Shown here one piece after another: positions 1 through 8,558 of a DNA stretch of 10,034 nucleotides. Source of the stretch: Gonium pectorale (Eukaryota; Chlorophyta; Chlorophyceae; Chlamydomonadales; Volvocaceae); contig LSYV01000060.1 in the NCBI GenBank assembly GCA_001584585.1, forward strand, positions 646,099 through 656,132, written 5' to 3'. A program made the translations under genes and the position numbers. Below the pieces are notes generated by a model. It saw only the letters and a list, made by a program, of their open reading frames with translations, did no database searches and was not told the DNA's origin. Each line of letters starts with the position of its first letter. Position 1 is the stretch's first letter.

Positions 1-160
1 GTTCCCCGAACAGTCCGGCCCGACCGCCATACCCGACGCGTGGCGCTCCCAGACCCGGCTGTACGGCACCGTGGAGGTGCTGGCTGAGCAGCTCGTGGAG
101 CACCGGCCGCCGCCGCAGCCCCAGCAGCAGCAGGCGTCGGGGATGGTCCCCGTGGTGTGA
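1..160 (+). CDS. C-terminal end of an unrecognised protein (partial, 5' end outside window)
   Basis: An open frame runs from the left edge (first full codon at position 2) to a TGA at 158-160, giving the last 52 residues of a protein. The visible part has a Trp/Arg/Leu/Val-rich, probably helical stretch (WRSQTRLYGTVEVLAEQLVE), followed by a Pro/Gln-rich low-complexity tail with a run of four glutamines and the end GMVPVV. Codons are the GC-ending type expected of a highly GC-biased alga (CTG, GTG, GAG, CAG, GCC), and this is the main reason for calling it coding. No family is recognised. The first exact TGTAA polyadenylation signal downstream is only near 2364, far beyond a normal 3' UTR, so the transcript either uses a variant signal or the reading is wrong. 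The opposite strand is also open here and is the main alternative. Confidence 0.5.
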   Translation, partial: FPEQSGPTAIPDAWRSQTRLYGTVEVLAEQLVEHRPPPQPQQQQASGMVPVV

Positions 161-542
161 CCGCGCGGCGTTGATGGCCGTTTCGTCGTACGGCACTGCT
201 GCTATGGCGTGCTGCCGCCCCCGCCGCCGTACGATGGGCGCACGGAAGGGCGAGCAGTGCGCCGCAGTGCGCGGTACGACGTGCTGTACGTCGTCGGATC
301 TGCGGCGCCGTGGCGCTCTGGGCGAACAGCTTGTTGAGGCCACCGGCCTGTGGATGCCCCACACACGCCACCACAGAAACGATAACAGCAGCGGCAGCAG
401 CAGTAGCGGCAACACTGAGGGGGGGGGCATTCGCGCCATGCGGCGTGCTGACCCCGTACGGCAGCGCAGTGCTGCCTGGCGTGCAACTGCCAGCGACGAG
501 GCGGGTGGGGGGGGGGGGGAGGGGGGGAGGGGGGGGAGGGGG

Positions 543-608
543 GTAATGGAGAAGGGAAACGAGTCGCGTCGCGGACACCGAATCGGATACTCAATAGAGG
601 AGTACTGG
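543..608 (+). repeat. Dispersed repeat family A, copy 1
   Basis: This stretch follows a long G-rich tract (507-543). It starts GTAATGGAGAAGGGAAACGA and continues through GGACACCGAATCGG to GAGGAGTACTGG. The same order of blocks occurs on the opposite strand at 8559-8627, where GGACACCGAATCG is identical. The first half also occurs at 7371-7403. Three matches over different parts of the same unit indicate a dispersed repeat, not chance. No coding capacity or terminal inverted repeat is seen. The class (MITE, SINE or other) is unknown. Confidence 0.75.
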
Positions 609-1582
609 CGGCCGGCCCTGGCGTAGTTGTAGACGACCTGCGAAACTGCGACGTCAGCGACGTCGGGGGAGTGCGGGGGGTCGGGGGAGGAGGGTCGGGG
701 CGGAGGGGGCCATGGACGGGGTTGGAGTAGAGAGCGGTGTGTGTGTGGCGTCAGCCCGACGGGGACAGATGAAGCAGGGCTCCCTGGGGGGGGGGGGGCA
801 GCTGGGCCCCCTGGGGCACGCACCGCACCGCTCCAGTCGATGGTGTCCTGAGTGTCGCTGATATTCGACGAGGACTGGGGACCGACGAGGGTGCTGTGCT
901 AGGCAACCACTGTGCTGTTGCGCTTGGGCAATGGCCGAGGCTGTGGTTTCGATTCGGTTTTGATGTACGCTCTTGTGTGGGCGCCGAGTCTGCTGCCGCC
1001 GCCGCCGGTGACGGAGCGGCGCCCGGCCGACTCGGGGGCCCGCCTGATCCAGCCGCCACAGGCAAGGCCACGAATGCAGTACCATACACGTACCGTACAA
1101 CGCGCTTTGCTCATTGGTACGCCAATTGCCACCGTATGCGCACTGTGGGGGTATGGGCAGCTTACGGCGTGATGCCGCTCCGCAGCCGCTCCTCGGACGG
1201 GCGCCAGCCGTGGCGGCGGCGGACGGCGGCGGCGGCCGCGGCGGCAAGCGCGTCGAGTTTTTGTTCCGTGTGATGATCCTCCCTGCAGTGCAGTGCCGTG
1301 CGGTACTGCAGTGTACGGCAATGATGTTCACATGCGAACGGTGTTGCGGGCCGGGGTACGGCGGTACGGCGCGCGCGGCCCCGGTCTTCGCAGCCGCTTC
1401 ATGCTTACCGCACGCAACGCAAACATACAGTGTTCAGTGGATTGCGTGTGTGGGATAAGTACGCTGCAGTAAGCTTTGCTACGTAATCCTCGTTTGTCGG
1501 TTTTTTTGAAGGGAGGGTGTCTCGGGTGCGAGCGTTTTTCCATCTCCCTTGCCGAGCCATGGGCATGCACTATGGCGACCCG

Positions 1583-1718
1583 GGCGGCAGTCAATCTTGA
1601 GCCAGGCTCGGCGGGTGGAGTCACAGCCGGCTATCGCCGTGGCTATGCCAGGCGGCAGTCCATTTTGAGCCAAGGCACGGCGGGGCGGGTGGCCGCTGCG
1701 CGCCGCAGTGCGGTGGCA
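1583..1718 (+). repeat. Imperfect tandem duplication, about 68-bp unit
   Basis: GGCGGCAGTC at 1583-1592 recurs at 1651-1660. In both units it is followed by TTGAGCCA and then a CGGCGGG-type stretch. The units diverge at single bases and small indels, so this is an old local duplication. It has no clear reading frame. Confidence 0.65.
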
Positions 1719-1845
1719 CCTGCGGTTGACCCGGGCGGGCACAAGCCCCAAAGCTGCAAAGCTCATCGGCTTCGACGGTTGGGCGTTGGTTGTACAGTGA
1801 CGGTGCGGCATGGTAGGTAGGCGCAGGCAGGCGGGCCAGGGGGCG

Positions 1846-1862
1846 GCCGTACGACGTACGGC
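1846..1862. repeat. Palindrome of two head-to-head GTACGGC words
   Basis: The sequence is GCCGTACG-A-CGTACGGC: two perfect 8-base inverted arms around a single central base. The right arm continues into GTACGGCA, the word that is over-represented across the window. It could form a hairpin or be a dimeric protein-binding site; function is unknown. Confidence 0.7.
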
Positions 1863-1975
1863 ATGCGGCAGCACGCCCGTTGGTGCACGCGCGGGTGCAC
1901 ATTCCGTACAGACTGTACACGCTGTGCACGGGCTGCCGTGACTTCTGTTGTGTGCGCATCCTGGAGCGCAACGGC

Positions 1976-1990
1976 GCCGTACGGTACGGC
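1976..1990. repeat. Second GTACGGC palindrome
   Basis: The sequence is GCCGTAC-G-GTACGGC: two perfect 7-base arms with one central base. It lies about 115 bp from the similar palindrome at 1846-1862 and has the same head-to-head design. Confidence 0.7.
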
Positions 1991-2525
1991 GTGAGGTCGT
2001 TGCCGTAAAATAGCTAGTAGTAAGAATGCGGTATGCACCGCGGGGGGCGGGGGTACAAGGGTTGTACGGCACGGTTCGCACAAAAGTGTGGCTGGCGTGG
2101 GTGTGTGCAGAGGCTGCAACGGAATGCCGTTCATCAGCACTCGCGACCTGAGAGTGGGCGATACACACTGACCTCAGACATGGGGATGCAGACGTGGGTG
2201 TGGGTGTGTGGGGGAGAGACAAACTGCCGGGGCCCCGTCCTGCCCCGTTGGGTTCGTGGCTGGGTGTCTCTATGCTTGGCTGTGGCTGTGGCTCGTGGCG
2301 CGAGAGGCAGCTTTCGTTCCGCGGGCGGCCGGGCGGCCGGGCTCCCCACCAGTGGTCGGGTACTGTAACGCTAGGAGAGGCTGCCCGGTGAACGCGTCGG
2401 GGGGGGGGGGCGGACGCAGCCGGACATGTCCGGCGTTGCGCTCCGTTGGGCTCCAGCGGAAAAGGGTTGCGGGACCGGCAGACGGCAACCAGGTGCACGC
2501 GGCGGCGGCAGCTTCGGTTGTCCAA

Positions 2526-2588
2526 ACATCACCAGCCCGCCCGCCCTGCCGTACTCAACATCACAGCCTGTCCGCCCTGCCGTACTGG
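2526..2588 (+). repeat. Two-copy tandem repeat, 31-32 bp
   Basis: ACATCACCAGCCC (2526) and ACATCACAGCC (2558) each lead into an identical block, CCGCCCTGCCGTACT (2541-2555 and 2572-2586). The second copy is one base shorter. Each unit carries one TGCCGTAC, the reverse complement of the enriched word GTACGGCA, so this duplication doubled that word locally. Confidence 0.75.
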
Positions 2589-2939
2589 AAACGTCGCACC
2601 TTCAGACGTGTGCCGGGTGACGGGATGTCCCGTACAGGTGGGTCCCCCCCTTTCTTTGCAGCGCTTCTTCTTCACCTGCCGTGCACGGCATGCGGCGCGC
2701 GGTGCGGCGGCCCGGAGCGCCTACAGCCCGGCCTGGGCCCGGCCTGGGCCTGGGGAATCGCTCGACTACACGAGTACGGCAGGAGTTGAAGGGAAAGGGG
2801 AACGAATAACGACGAGCTGGGCGCCAGCAGCATACGTCCCGAGGGGAGGGGGGACGGCGGCGTGCAGGAGGCGAGACTTGAATGCGGACAAGCGTGTGTG
2901 CGCGCGGGTGGGTGGGTGATCGGTCTGGGGGGGGGGGGA

Positions 2940-4700
2940 TGGAACCCGATGCGGCCGAGGGGACAGAGCCCGTCAACCCAGGTTGGTGACCATGCCAGTC
3001 GTTGGCTGACTAGTCGTGGTTACACGCCCCCCAACCATGGCCTTGGATCGTGCTAATGTTGCCAAAAGCAAGCAGCCCGCGCTGCCGCCCATACACGGCA
3101 GGGGGAGACAAGCGTTCCGACCCGCGGGTCACTTGCCAGCAACGCATCTGCGTGGGTCAAACTGGCTCGCGTCACCCCGGGATCCAAAAGCGTGTCAATT
3201 ATCCGCGCTTAAGCAGACTAGGAAAGGCGCAGCAAAACACCAATCACGGGCGTGGGTTCCAGCAGAAAGTCCAGAAACTCCAAAACACAGTCATGCGGCC
3301 CTGGGAGAAGAAGCGCGTGGTGGCGACCCTTACTTCATACTGTGACGAACAATTCTTCGTTGACACTTCTGCAACCCGCAAACAAACATAGTGTGTATGT
3401 GTGTGTTGTGTGTTCGTCATTTAAATCCGGACGCGCAAGGACGGCGCACGACCGCACAAACACAACGCCCGCCACACGCAGCACGCAACACCCGTGCACA
3501 ATCCACAACCCACAACCGACAACAGCCACGCCACCCAGAAAATTGCTCGCGTGTTAACTGGGACAAAACCTAAGCAAAAGGCAGGGGCAGACAGGCGGGT
3601 AAACAGTAAAGCAGCGCTTCATTCGGCCACCATGGATGAGGACACTAGCGCAGCAGCTCGGAATGAGTGCATTCCGGCAGGGCGCCATTGGGTGGGTGGG
3701 TGGGTGGTAATCAACAGCTGAATGAACAAATGGCGGCGACCTGTCAATAGTGCCGTGGGACCCGGCAAGCATTCCTTCGGTGACGAGCAACGCGAAAACC
3801 AAGCCAACAAAACGCCAACCAATTCCCAACCAACGAGAAAGGCAGGGCAGCGCCCAGGCTCCAACGGACAGGAGTCAGCGCCCGAAGGGCACCGATTGTG
3901 ACGCCCAACAGACTTGCCCTTTGGGGTAGAGGGTTGGAAGGCATTCTCAGTAGTAGAGAAGCCCTGGGGCTTTTGACCTTTGGGGGAATTGGGGCTCGGA
4001 AACATCGGCGAACACGCGCCAGAGCACACGTAACAGCGGTGTTGAACAAGCGATGGCAGCAAACGTGCATCCGAGAGGGCTGCAAACAAAGGCCCCACAA
4101 ACGTGCCCACAAAACTCTTCCCTTGCAGCTTACGGACACAACAACGGATCGTGACCAATCTTCGGATTCCGTACGGCAGATACGACAAATCTGTGGCGCA
4201 TGCACTACACGTATGCATGTACGGCATAGCGTCTACATCACATCAACTCCCCATAGAAAACCCGCAGGTCACGTTCGGCGCTCCTTGACGGCCAGAAGCT
4301 GCAATCTGGCGTTGTTGATTCCGGAATATCGGCTCGAACTGGGCGGGGCTCGGTGCCTCAGTGCCAGCGTTCACGTCAGAGCACCATAACCAGGGCAGCA
4401 TAAATCGTATGGTTGGACGACAGCACAGCGCGTATCCAGCTGATCAAGACTTCCATGTTTCGTCGATTGGTGATGATTGAACTTGAAGTGGACCAAAACC
4501 GGGGGGATTCGGGTCCCGCCATTCGCCGCAATGCCCCCCGACAGCGACGCAAATCTATATTCGAGCCCCATGACCAACTGCTTGGCACCTTGTATCGTCC
4601 ACGCGTCCAGTTACCCCGCGTCCAAAAGGCACGGGCAGACCTATCCACCGCGCCGCCGTTGCATGCGTCTTGACGGCAGTCCTGTGCGACAGCGCCAACC
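2940..4700. other. Less GC-rich intergenic block without a recognised gene
   Basis: Base composition falls visibly here, with A-rich stretches such as those around 3450-3560 and 3780-3840, and the GTACGGCA word is almost absent (two copies, near 4172 and 4220). Several frames of 100-200 codons are open: 3016-3345 and 3898-4389 on plus, and 3619-4227 on minus. None shows a domain, a consistent codon preference or splice context that I can defend. A (TGGG)4 microsatellite sits at 3689-3704. No terminal repeats marking an insertion were found by eye. The part nearest 4797 may include the 3' UTR of the small minus-strand gene. It may be a decayed mobile element or ordinary spacer. Confidence 0.5.
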
Positions 4701-4730
4701 GAGAGCGACGCCTATGCCTGACTGCATGAC

Positions 4731-4765
4731 AAAGGGGCCAAGGCTACATGGAAAGGGGCCAAGGC
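4731..4765. repeat. Short direct repeat downstream of the small minus-strand gene
   Basis: AAAGGGGCCAAGGC occurs at 4731-4744 and again at 4752-4765, 21 bases apart. It lies just past the stop codon of the 53-codon minus-strand gene and would fall in its 3' UTR. Confidence 0.7.
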
Positions 4766-4797
4766 GCCATCAGGCTGGGTTCGTGTCCTGCCGCCCG

Positions 4798-4959
4798 TCA
4801 CGATGCGTCGTTCGGGATAACGAACTCGGGCGCCGACTCCTGCTTGCGCCGCTCCGCCTCGATGGCAGCCGCCGAGACGGCCACCGTGCCGCCCGACAGG
4901 GCCACACGACGAGCTGAGGACAGCAGGGCGGTGCCGAGATGGCGGAGCGAGCTGAACAT
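4798..4959 (-). CDS. Small protein with mitochondrial-presequence-like N-terminus (53 aa)
   Basis: On the minus strand an ATG at 4959-4957, in the context CCAACATG, opens 53 codons that end with TGA at 4800-4798. The N-terminus (MFSSLRHLGTALLSSARRVA) is rich in Ser, Leu, Ala and Arg with no acidic residue until position 34, which is typical of a mitochondrial targeting peptide. Residues 19-33 are uncharged and mildly hydrophobic (VALSGGTVAVSAAAI), and could be the end of the presequence or a weak membrane segment. A charged part (EAERRKQES) and the tail APEFVIPNDAS follow. Codons are strongly GC-ending (only GAG, AAG and CAG for Glu, Lys and Gln). Its start lies 189 bp from the RPL41 start, head to head. 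I do not recognise the family; a small respiratory-complex or ATP-synthase subunit is one guess from size and targeting. Against the call: no TGTAA signal on this strand for well over 1 kb downstream. Confidence 0.6.
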   Translation of the reverse strand: MFSSLRHLGTALLSSARRVALSGGTVAVSAAAIEAERRKQESAPEFVIPNDAS

Positions 4960-5148
4960 GTTGGCTGGTAAGGCCCGTTACATAAATCCCCGCATGTGGA
5001 GAACGATCGCGTAAGGGTCGCGGACCCGGTAACGGCGTTGCTCGGGGGGGGCCGCCCTCCTGGAGCCCTGTGGGTTCTGGAGCCGTCCGAGGCCCGCCCT
5101 CAAGTCCCCGCGCGCGCCCCTGCTCCACCCCTTCGGGACCCAACAACA
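4960..5148. promoter_or_regulatory. Probable bidirectional promoter between the small mitochondrial-like gene and RPL41
   Basis: This 189-bp spacer separates two divergent start codons, so it must contain both 5' UTRs and any core promoters. An A/T-rich TACATAAAT lies at 4979-4987, and AGGCCCG occurs twice (about 4970 and 5090). In plants GGCCC-type elements (site II) are known in ribosomal-protein promoters, but applying that here is inference. The sequence just before RPL41 is pyrimidine-rich, then CAACAACA before the ATG. Shared regulation is inferred from geometry alone. Confidence 0.55.
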
Positions 5149-5380
5149 ATGCGCGCTAAGGTCAGTAATAGTGCAGTAAATGTGGCTGTCTAGTGCCTCG
5201 TGCCTGTTGGCCGCTCCGCCGCGTGCTTTTGCGCCGCCCTTGCGACGCCCTACCCTGCCAGGCCCCGCAGCCGATTGACTTCTTGCCATCATCCCTTTCT
5301 TTGTTGCCCTGCAGTGGAGGAAGAAGCGTATGCGGCGGCTCAAGCGCAAGCGCCGGAAGATGCGCCAGCGCTCGAAGTAA
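5149..5380 (+). CDS. RPL41: 60S ribosomal protein eL41 (spliced, complete)
   Basis: eL41 is a tiny, extremely basic protein of the cytosolic large ribosomal subunit that forms a single helix bridging the two subunits. Exon 1 is 5149-5160 and encodes only Met-Arg-Ala-Lys. A phase-0 intron follows at 5161-5314. Exon 2 (5315-5380) begins WRKKRMRRLKRKRRK, continues MRQRSK, and stops at TAA 5378-5380. The joined product is 25 residues, the usual full length, and matches the near-invariant eukaryotic sequence as I know it. The start is fixed by the conserved MRAK and has a good context, CAACAATG. A TGTAA signal at 5477-5481 gives a 3' UTR of roughly 110 bases. It lies head to head with a small minus-strand gene. 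Neither exon is long enough to be called by an ORF scan, so the gene is easily missed. Confidence 0.97.
5161..5314 (+). other. RPL41 intron (154 bp, phase 0)
   Basis: The donor is AAG/GTCAGT at 5160-5166 and the acceptor is a pyrimidine-rich stretch ending CCCTGCAG at 5314. A possible branch site, GATTGAC, lies at about 5273-5279. The boundaries are set by protein continuity, since Lys4 joins Trp5 exactly as in known eL41. The donor's GTCAGT departs slightly from GTGAGT. Confidence 0.95.
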
Positions 5381-5476
5381 GCAGCGAGTCTGCTTGAGGC
5401 GGCTTGAGGAAGGGCTTCTCCTCGCGTCGTCTTCTTCTGCCTACTAGCGGCACCGAGCTCTGGTGTGGGAGCCTGC

Positions 5477-5481
5477 TGTAA
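5477..5481 (+). terminator. TGTAA polyadenylation signal of RPL41
   Basis: TGTAA begins 97 bases after the RPL41 stop codon and is the first exact match on this strand downstream of it. TGTAA is the standard polyadenylation signal of chlorophyte algae such as Chlamydomonas; cleavage is expected 10-20 bases further on. Confidence 0.8.
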
Positions 5482-6609
5482 CCAGAGCTCATTACCGATC
5501 GCCTCTTCTCTTGTCCCGGAGCACCGTCATTGTTGCACGGGTTCTTGATGTCCAGCTCGAGCAGCAGCCATCGGATCGGCGCCTGTCGCCGGCTCCTGTC
5601 GGCGGCGGCGGCATGGGCTCGGTGGCACTCAGCCTGCTTCCGTCAGGAGCCGCCCCCTCGCCTCTCTGGGCCCTGGCGTGAGCCCCCGCGGTCGCTTGGG
5701 CCCAAGGGAGCGGGGCGGCGGCTCTCGGAGCGGACACCTGGGTTCAGCGATCGGGGCAGACAGCGGGGGTTTGGGATGCCATGCCAGCGCAGGGGTTCCC
5801 CAGTTACCTGCCCAGAGTTGAGGGGTGTATGCATTGTCCAACCGGGGTCAGCGATGCGCGTACGGCATGCTGGCATGTGGGGTGAAACGGGGCTGGGGTT
5901 TGTGTGCTGGGGATTTCAGGCGGGTGTTCGGTGTGAGTGGTTTGCACAGCCGGCCGCACCGTCAGCCACAGCCAACTTAAGGGGTGCTGCTGCCTTTCGG
6001 CCGATCCCCGCCGTCACCCGAGGAGCTGCAGCTCTTCTTTGCGCGCCCACGAGTGGGAAGTGTTGATGGTCCCGGGGCAGCCGGGGTACAAATAAGAGTG
6101 TAGGTCTGTCGGACAGCAGAGGAGGTCGCGTCCTTAGCCCGCGGAGGCCGCTGACCCAACGAGGCGACAAAACTCAACCCGCCTTAGTTGCTCAAAAACA
6201 GAGCAGGCAATGAACGGTGCGACGTGAGACGGAGCACTCACAGCCGTTAACGACGGTGCAGGGAGGGCGGCAGGGACGGGGTGGCTTGGGAGGCTGGCAG
6301 GCTCCTTGCGAGGGCGATTTGCAGCTGTGACGCCCCGGATGATTTGGGGCGGGTTGAGTGGTGAGAACAAGGGAGCAGTTCTCTTGGTGAGGAGGGGCTC
6401 GGCAAAGCCGTTCCAGCCGTAGCCTTGCGGCAGGGCAGCACACGGGTTTGGGGCATGCGCATTCAGATGCTGGGGACATACGGGCTCCCCATAGGAGGGA
6501 CGGCTGCCGAGGGCTGCCCGCGCCACCGCATCCTGCCGTACACACGCGCACACGATACAACCCCGCCCGCATCTCATGTACGCCGCTGGCATGTACAACA
6601 CAAACCGTG
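5482..6609. other. Intergenic region downstream of RPL41, no recognised gene
   Basis: Open frames occur on both strands (for example 5530-6066 plus and 5916-6170 minus) but none shows a domain or a convincing start, splice or stop arrangement. There is one GTACGGCA (5860-5867) and one reverse copy (6534-6541). The 5990-6090 stretch reads SPEELQLFFARPRVGSVDG in one plus frame, which looks somewhat protein-like, but a TAA at about 5978 and the lack of an ATG or clear acceptor argue against a gene. Confidence 0.5.
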
Positions 6610-6716
6610 TACAACAACCACACACACACACCGACGCCATCACTTTCGCGCTTACGCTCGTCGTATGCGTTTTCCTTTTCAACACACACACACACACACA
6701 CACATACACACACACC
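6610..6716 (-). repeat. Dispersed repeat family B, copy 2, with CA microsatellite
   Basis: Read on the minus strand this contains a GT/CA tract (6682-6715 on plus), then GTTGAAAAGGAAAACGCATA, CGACGAGCGTAAGCGCGAAA, GTGATGG, a second GT run, and GTTGTTGTA. The same blocks in the same order, with few mismatches, occur on the plus strand at 9663-9731 in the kinase intron. The element has no coding capacity. The microsatellites on both sides may be part of it. Confidence 0.8.
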
Positions 6717-7370
6717 CAACATGCACACGTCAACACGCTCCCGCACGCACGGCCAGCGCCCGGGGAGGCGCGCAGCCTCGGCGGTGCGGTGTAAAGAAAG
6801 AGAATTCTGCAGAGAAAGATGTAAAAAATGTTCGCTGCATCGTAGACGACGCGATACATGCCACCGGCACCAACATTCGCCCAACAGCCCTGTGCCGAAC
6901 ATGCGTCGGCGCGCCCCCGACAGATCGGGGGAGGGAGAAACAATGCCCCGCACTGTCCGCGCGCGCCGCGGACGGCCGCCGCCACAGACTCTATATTCTC
7001 GCACACGTCGTCTCCGTGCCCCTCCCCCATAACCATCCGTTCTCCGTCTCCTTTTGGCATTAACAGCGCCTACAACCCACACAGGCACGGTAGGCACGAT
7101 GCAAGGCCAGGCGGGCGGGTGCGGAGCACAGCGGCCGCGGGAGGCAGGGGCCCGGTGGCCCCGACAAGGTGAAAAACCGCTCACGCCCTTCAGACCAGTA
7201 CTTCGGCCCGCCCCAGGCGCCCAGGCAGCGCCATCGCCGGCGCATGAGCCGCCGCACGACAACATCAAAGGCCAAAGGCGAAAGGCCAAGCCGCGACGGA
7301 GGCGCACAGCGCCGTACACGAGCGGCGGCGGGCTGGAAGGAGCGGCAGTGGTCTCGGCAGCGGCGGGGGT

Positions 7371-7403
7371 GTAGTAAAGAAAGGGAAACGGGTCGCGTCG
7401 CGG
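7371..7403 (+). repeat. Dispersed repeat family A, partial copy 3
   Basis: GTAGTAAAGAAAGGGAAACG followed by GGTCGCGTCGCGG matches the first half of the copy at 543-574, including the 11-base block TCGCGTCGCGG. The second half (GACACCGAATC) is absent, and a G-run follows at 7406-7415. This is a truncated copy. Confidence 0.7.
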
Positions 7404-7640
7404 CTGGGGGGGGGGCCGCGCCCGCTCCCACCGCCAGCCGCACAGTCGCGCCATCCCACGCCCGCCCCACGGAGCTGCGGGGGTTGTGTTCCAGACCGTT
7501 CCCGACGTTCCAAATCCAACAGGCACGCACCACTTGAAAAACATAACATCATGCAGAGTCATCCAAGACTCCCAACAATCTTCGCCCGTCGGCCCCCGAC
7601 GGCCCAAATGCACGGCTGGGCGCCTGGGAATATATGCGTG

Positions 7641-7668
7641 TACGATGTACGATGTACGATGTACGATG
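7641..7668 (+). repeat. TACGATG x4 perfect tandem repeat
   Basis: Four exact, contiguous copies of the 7-base unit TACGATG, followed by GACGCC. The unit carries the TACG core that is also common in the enriched word GTACGGCA. It is a short minisatellite with no coding context. Confidence 0.95.
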
Positions 7669-8558
7669 GACGCCACAGAATCGTATATACACCTTTGGGG
7701 CCTTTCACGCCAGGCGATACGACGGGTCCCATTCCTCACAGCGCCGGTCGCCCTGAGAAGCCACACCGCACGCGACGCCTCACGCCGCACTCCGTCCCGA
7801 CTGTTAGCCAGGGGTTCCGCCGTAGGCCGCCACAGTTGGAACCCGCAGCCGCTCGGTTCCCCCGGGGGGGGGGGCGGGCGGGGGCCCAGGAGGACCCTGT
7901 GGGGCCGCATTGCTCAGCAGCCCCATCGCCCATCGCCGGCTACACCGCAGGGGCGAGCCCGCCCCCTCGCGCTTGCTCCTCGCTGCGCCGCCTAGCACGT
8001 CTCCGTGCCGCACGCCCCACAGCTGCGTGCCGGCGCATGGCCGCCACAAGGGGGGGTGGATCCCCCGCAGTAACAAGTACCCCATCAACGCCGGACATGG
8101 CAGCGGGCTGCGCGGCTGTAGTTCGCGTGTTGCGTTCAGACCGCGTCCAGCGGCTCAAGAGGTCTCGCGGGTACGGGCGTACGGCAAGTGTCGTACGGCA
8201 GCCACCAGAGGCCCACACCCGCCATCGCACGCCGATAACCACCCCCTCCCGGGTGGCCGGGGGGGGGTCCACACTTTGGGGCACACATCAGGCAGCGGCT
8301 ACGGGCAGCCGGCCAGCCGTCATGCGCGCACCCCGCTCCAAATGCCCCGCGGTCCGCCTGCCGTACATTCGCCGTACTCGAGGCCTACCGCGTCCTTCCC
8401 TTTCACACCCATATATAAAGCATATTTTCACACGCATACATGGAGCCCATACACGGTGCAACAAATGCTGATGCTATGTGCTGATGCTGATGAGGACGCA
8501 AATACACACCCAAGCCGCAGCGCGCACACGCCCGAACCGCATGCGCCACATTTGTACC

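Larger units (their letters stand above)
161..2939. other. GC-rich intergenic region without a recognised gene
   Basis: No frame here shows a recognisable domain or convincing coding bias. Overlapping open frames exist on both strands, but they are what GC-rich DNA with few stops produces. The region holds long G-runs (507-519, 786-798, 2399-2410 and 2927-2938), many copies of the word GTACGGCA and its relatives, two tandem duplications (1583-1718 and 2526-2588), two GTACGGC palindromes, and one copy of a dispersed repeat (543-608). An undetected short exon or non-coding RNA cannot be excluded. Confidence 0.6.

Noticed and set aside
1479..2525. 348-codon open frame on the minus strand
   Set aside because: Its composition is Pro/Arg/Cys/His-rich without any motif. 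It crosses the tandem duplication and both palindromes, and equally long frames overlap it on the other strand.
3050..3391. 113-codon plus frame with a protein-like stretch (KKRVVATLTSYCDEQFFVD)
   Set aside because: Overlapping frames are equally open, codon bias is weak, and no family match comes to mind. Left as part of the unexplained block.
3619..4227. 202-codon minus-strand frame in the lower-GC block
   Set aside because: It is the best candidate of that block by length, but codon use lacks the GC-ending bias of the supported exons, it starts next to a GTACGGCA-type word, and no domain is recognised.
4500..4525. GATTCGGGTCC resembling a tRNA B box
   Set aside because: The T-arm stem does not pair correctly around it, and no A box, anticodon arm or acceptor stem could be found at the right distance.
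5990..6090. Possible short exon reading SPEELQLFFARPRVGSVDG on the plus strand
   Set aside because: An in-frame TAA lies just upstream, there is no ATG, no persuasive acceptor, and no partner exon.
6192..7910. 572-codon open frame on the minus strand
   Set aside because: It translates the CA microsatellite as a long Val-Cys run, is Arg/Pro/Cys-rich throughout, overlaps other long frames on both strands, and shows no domain. Frames this long arise by chance in DNA this GC-rich.
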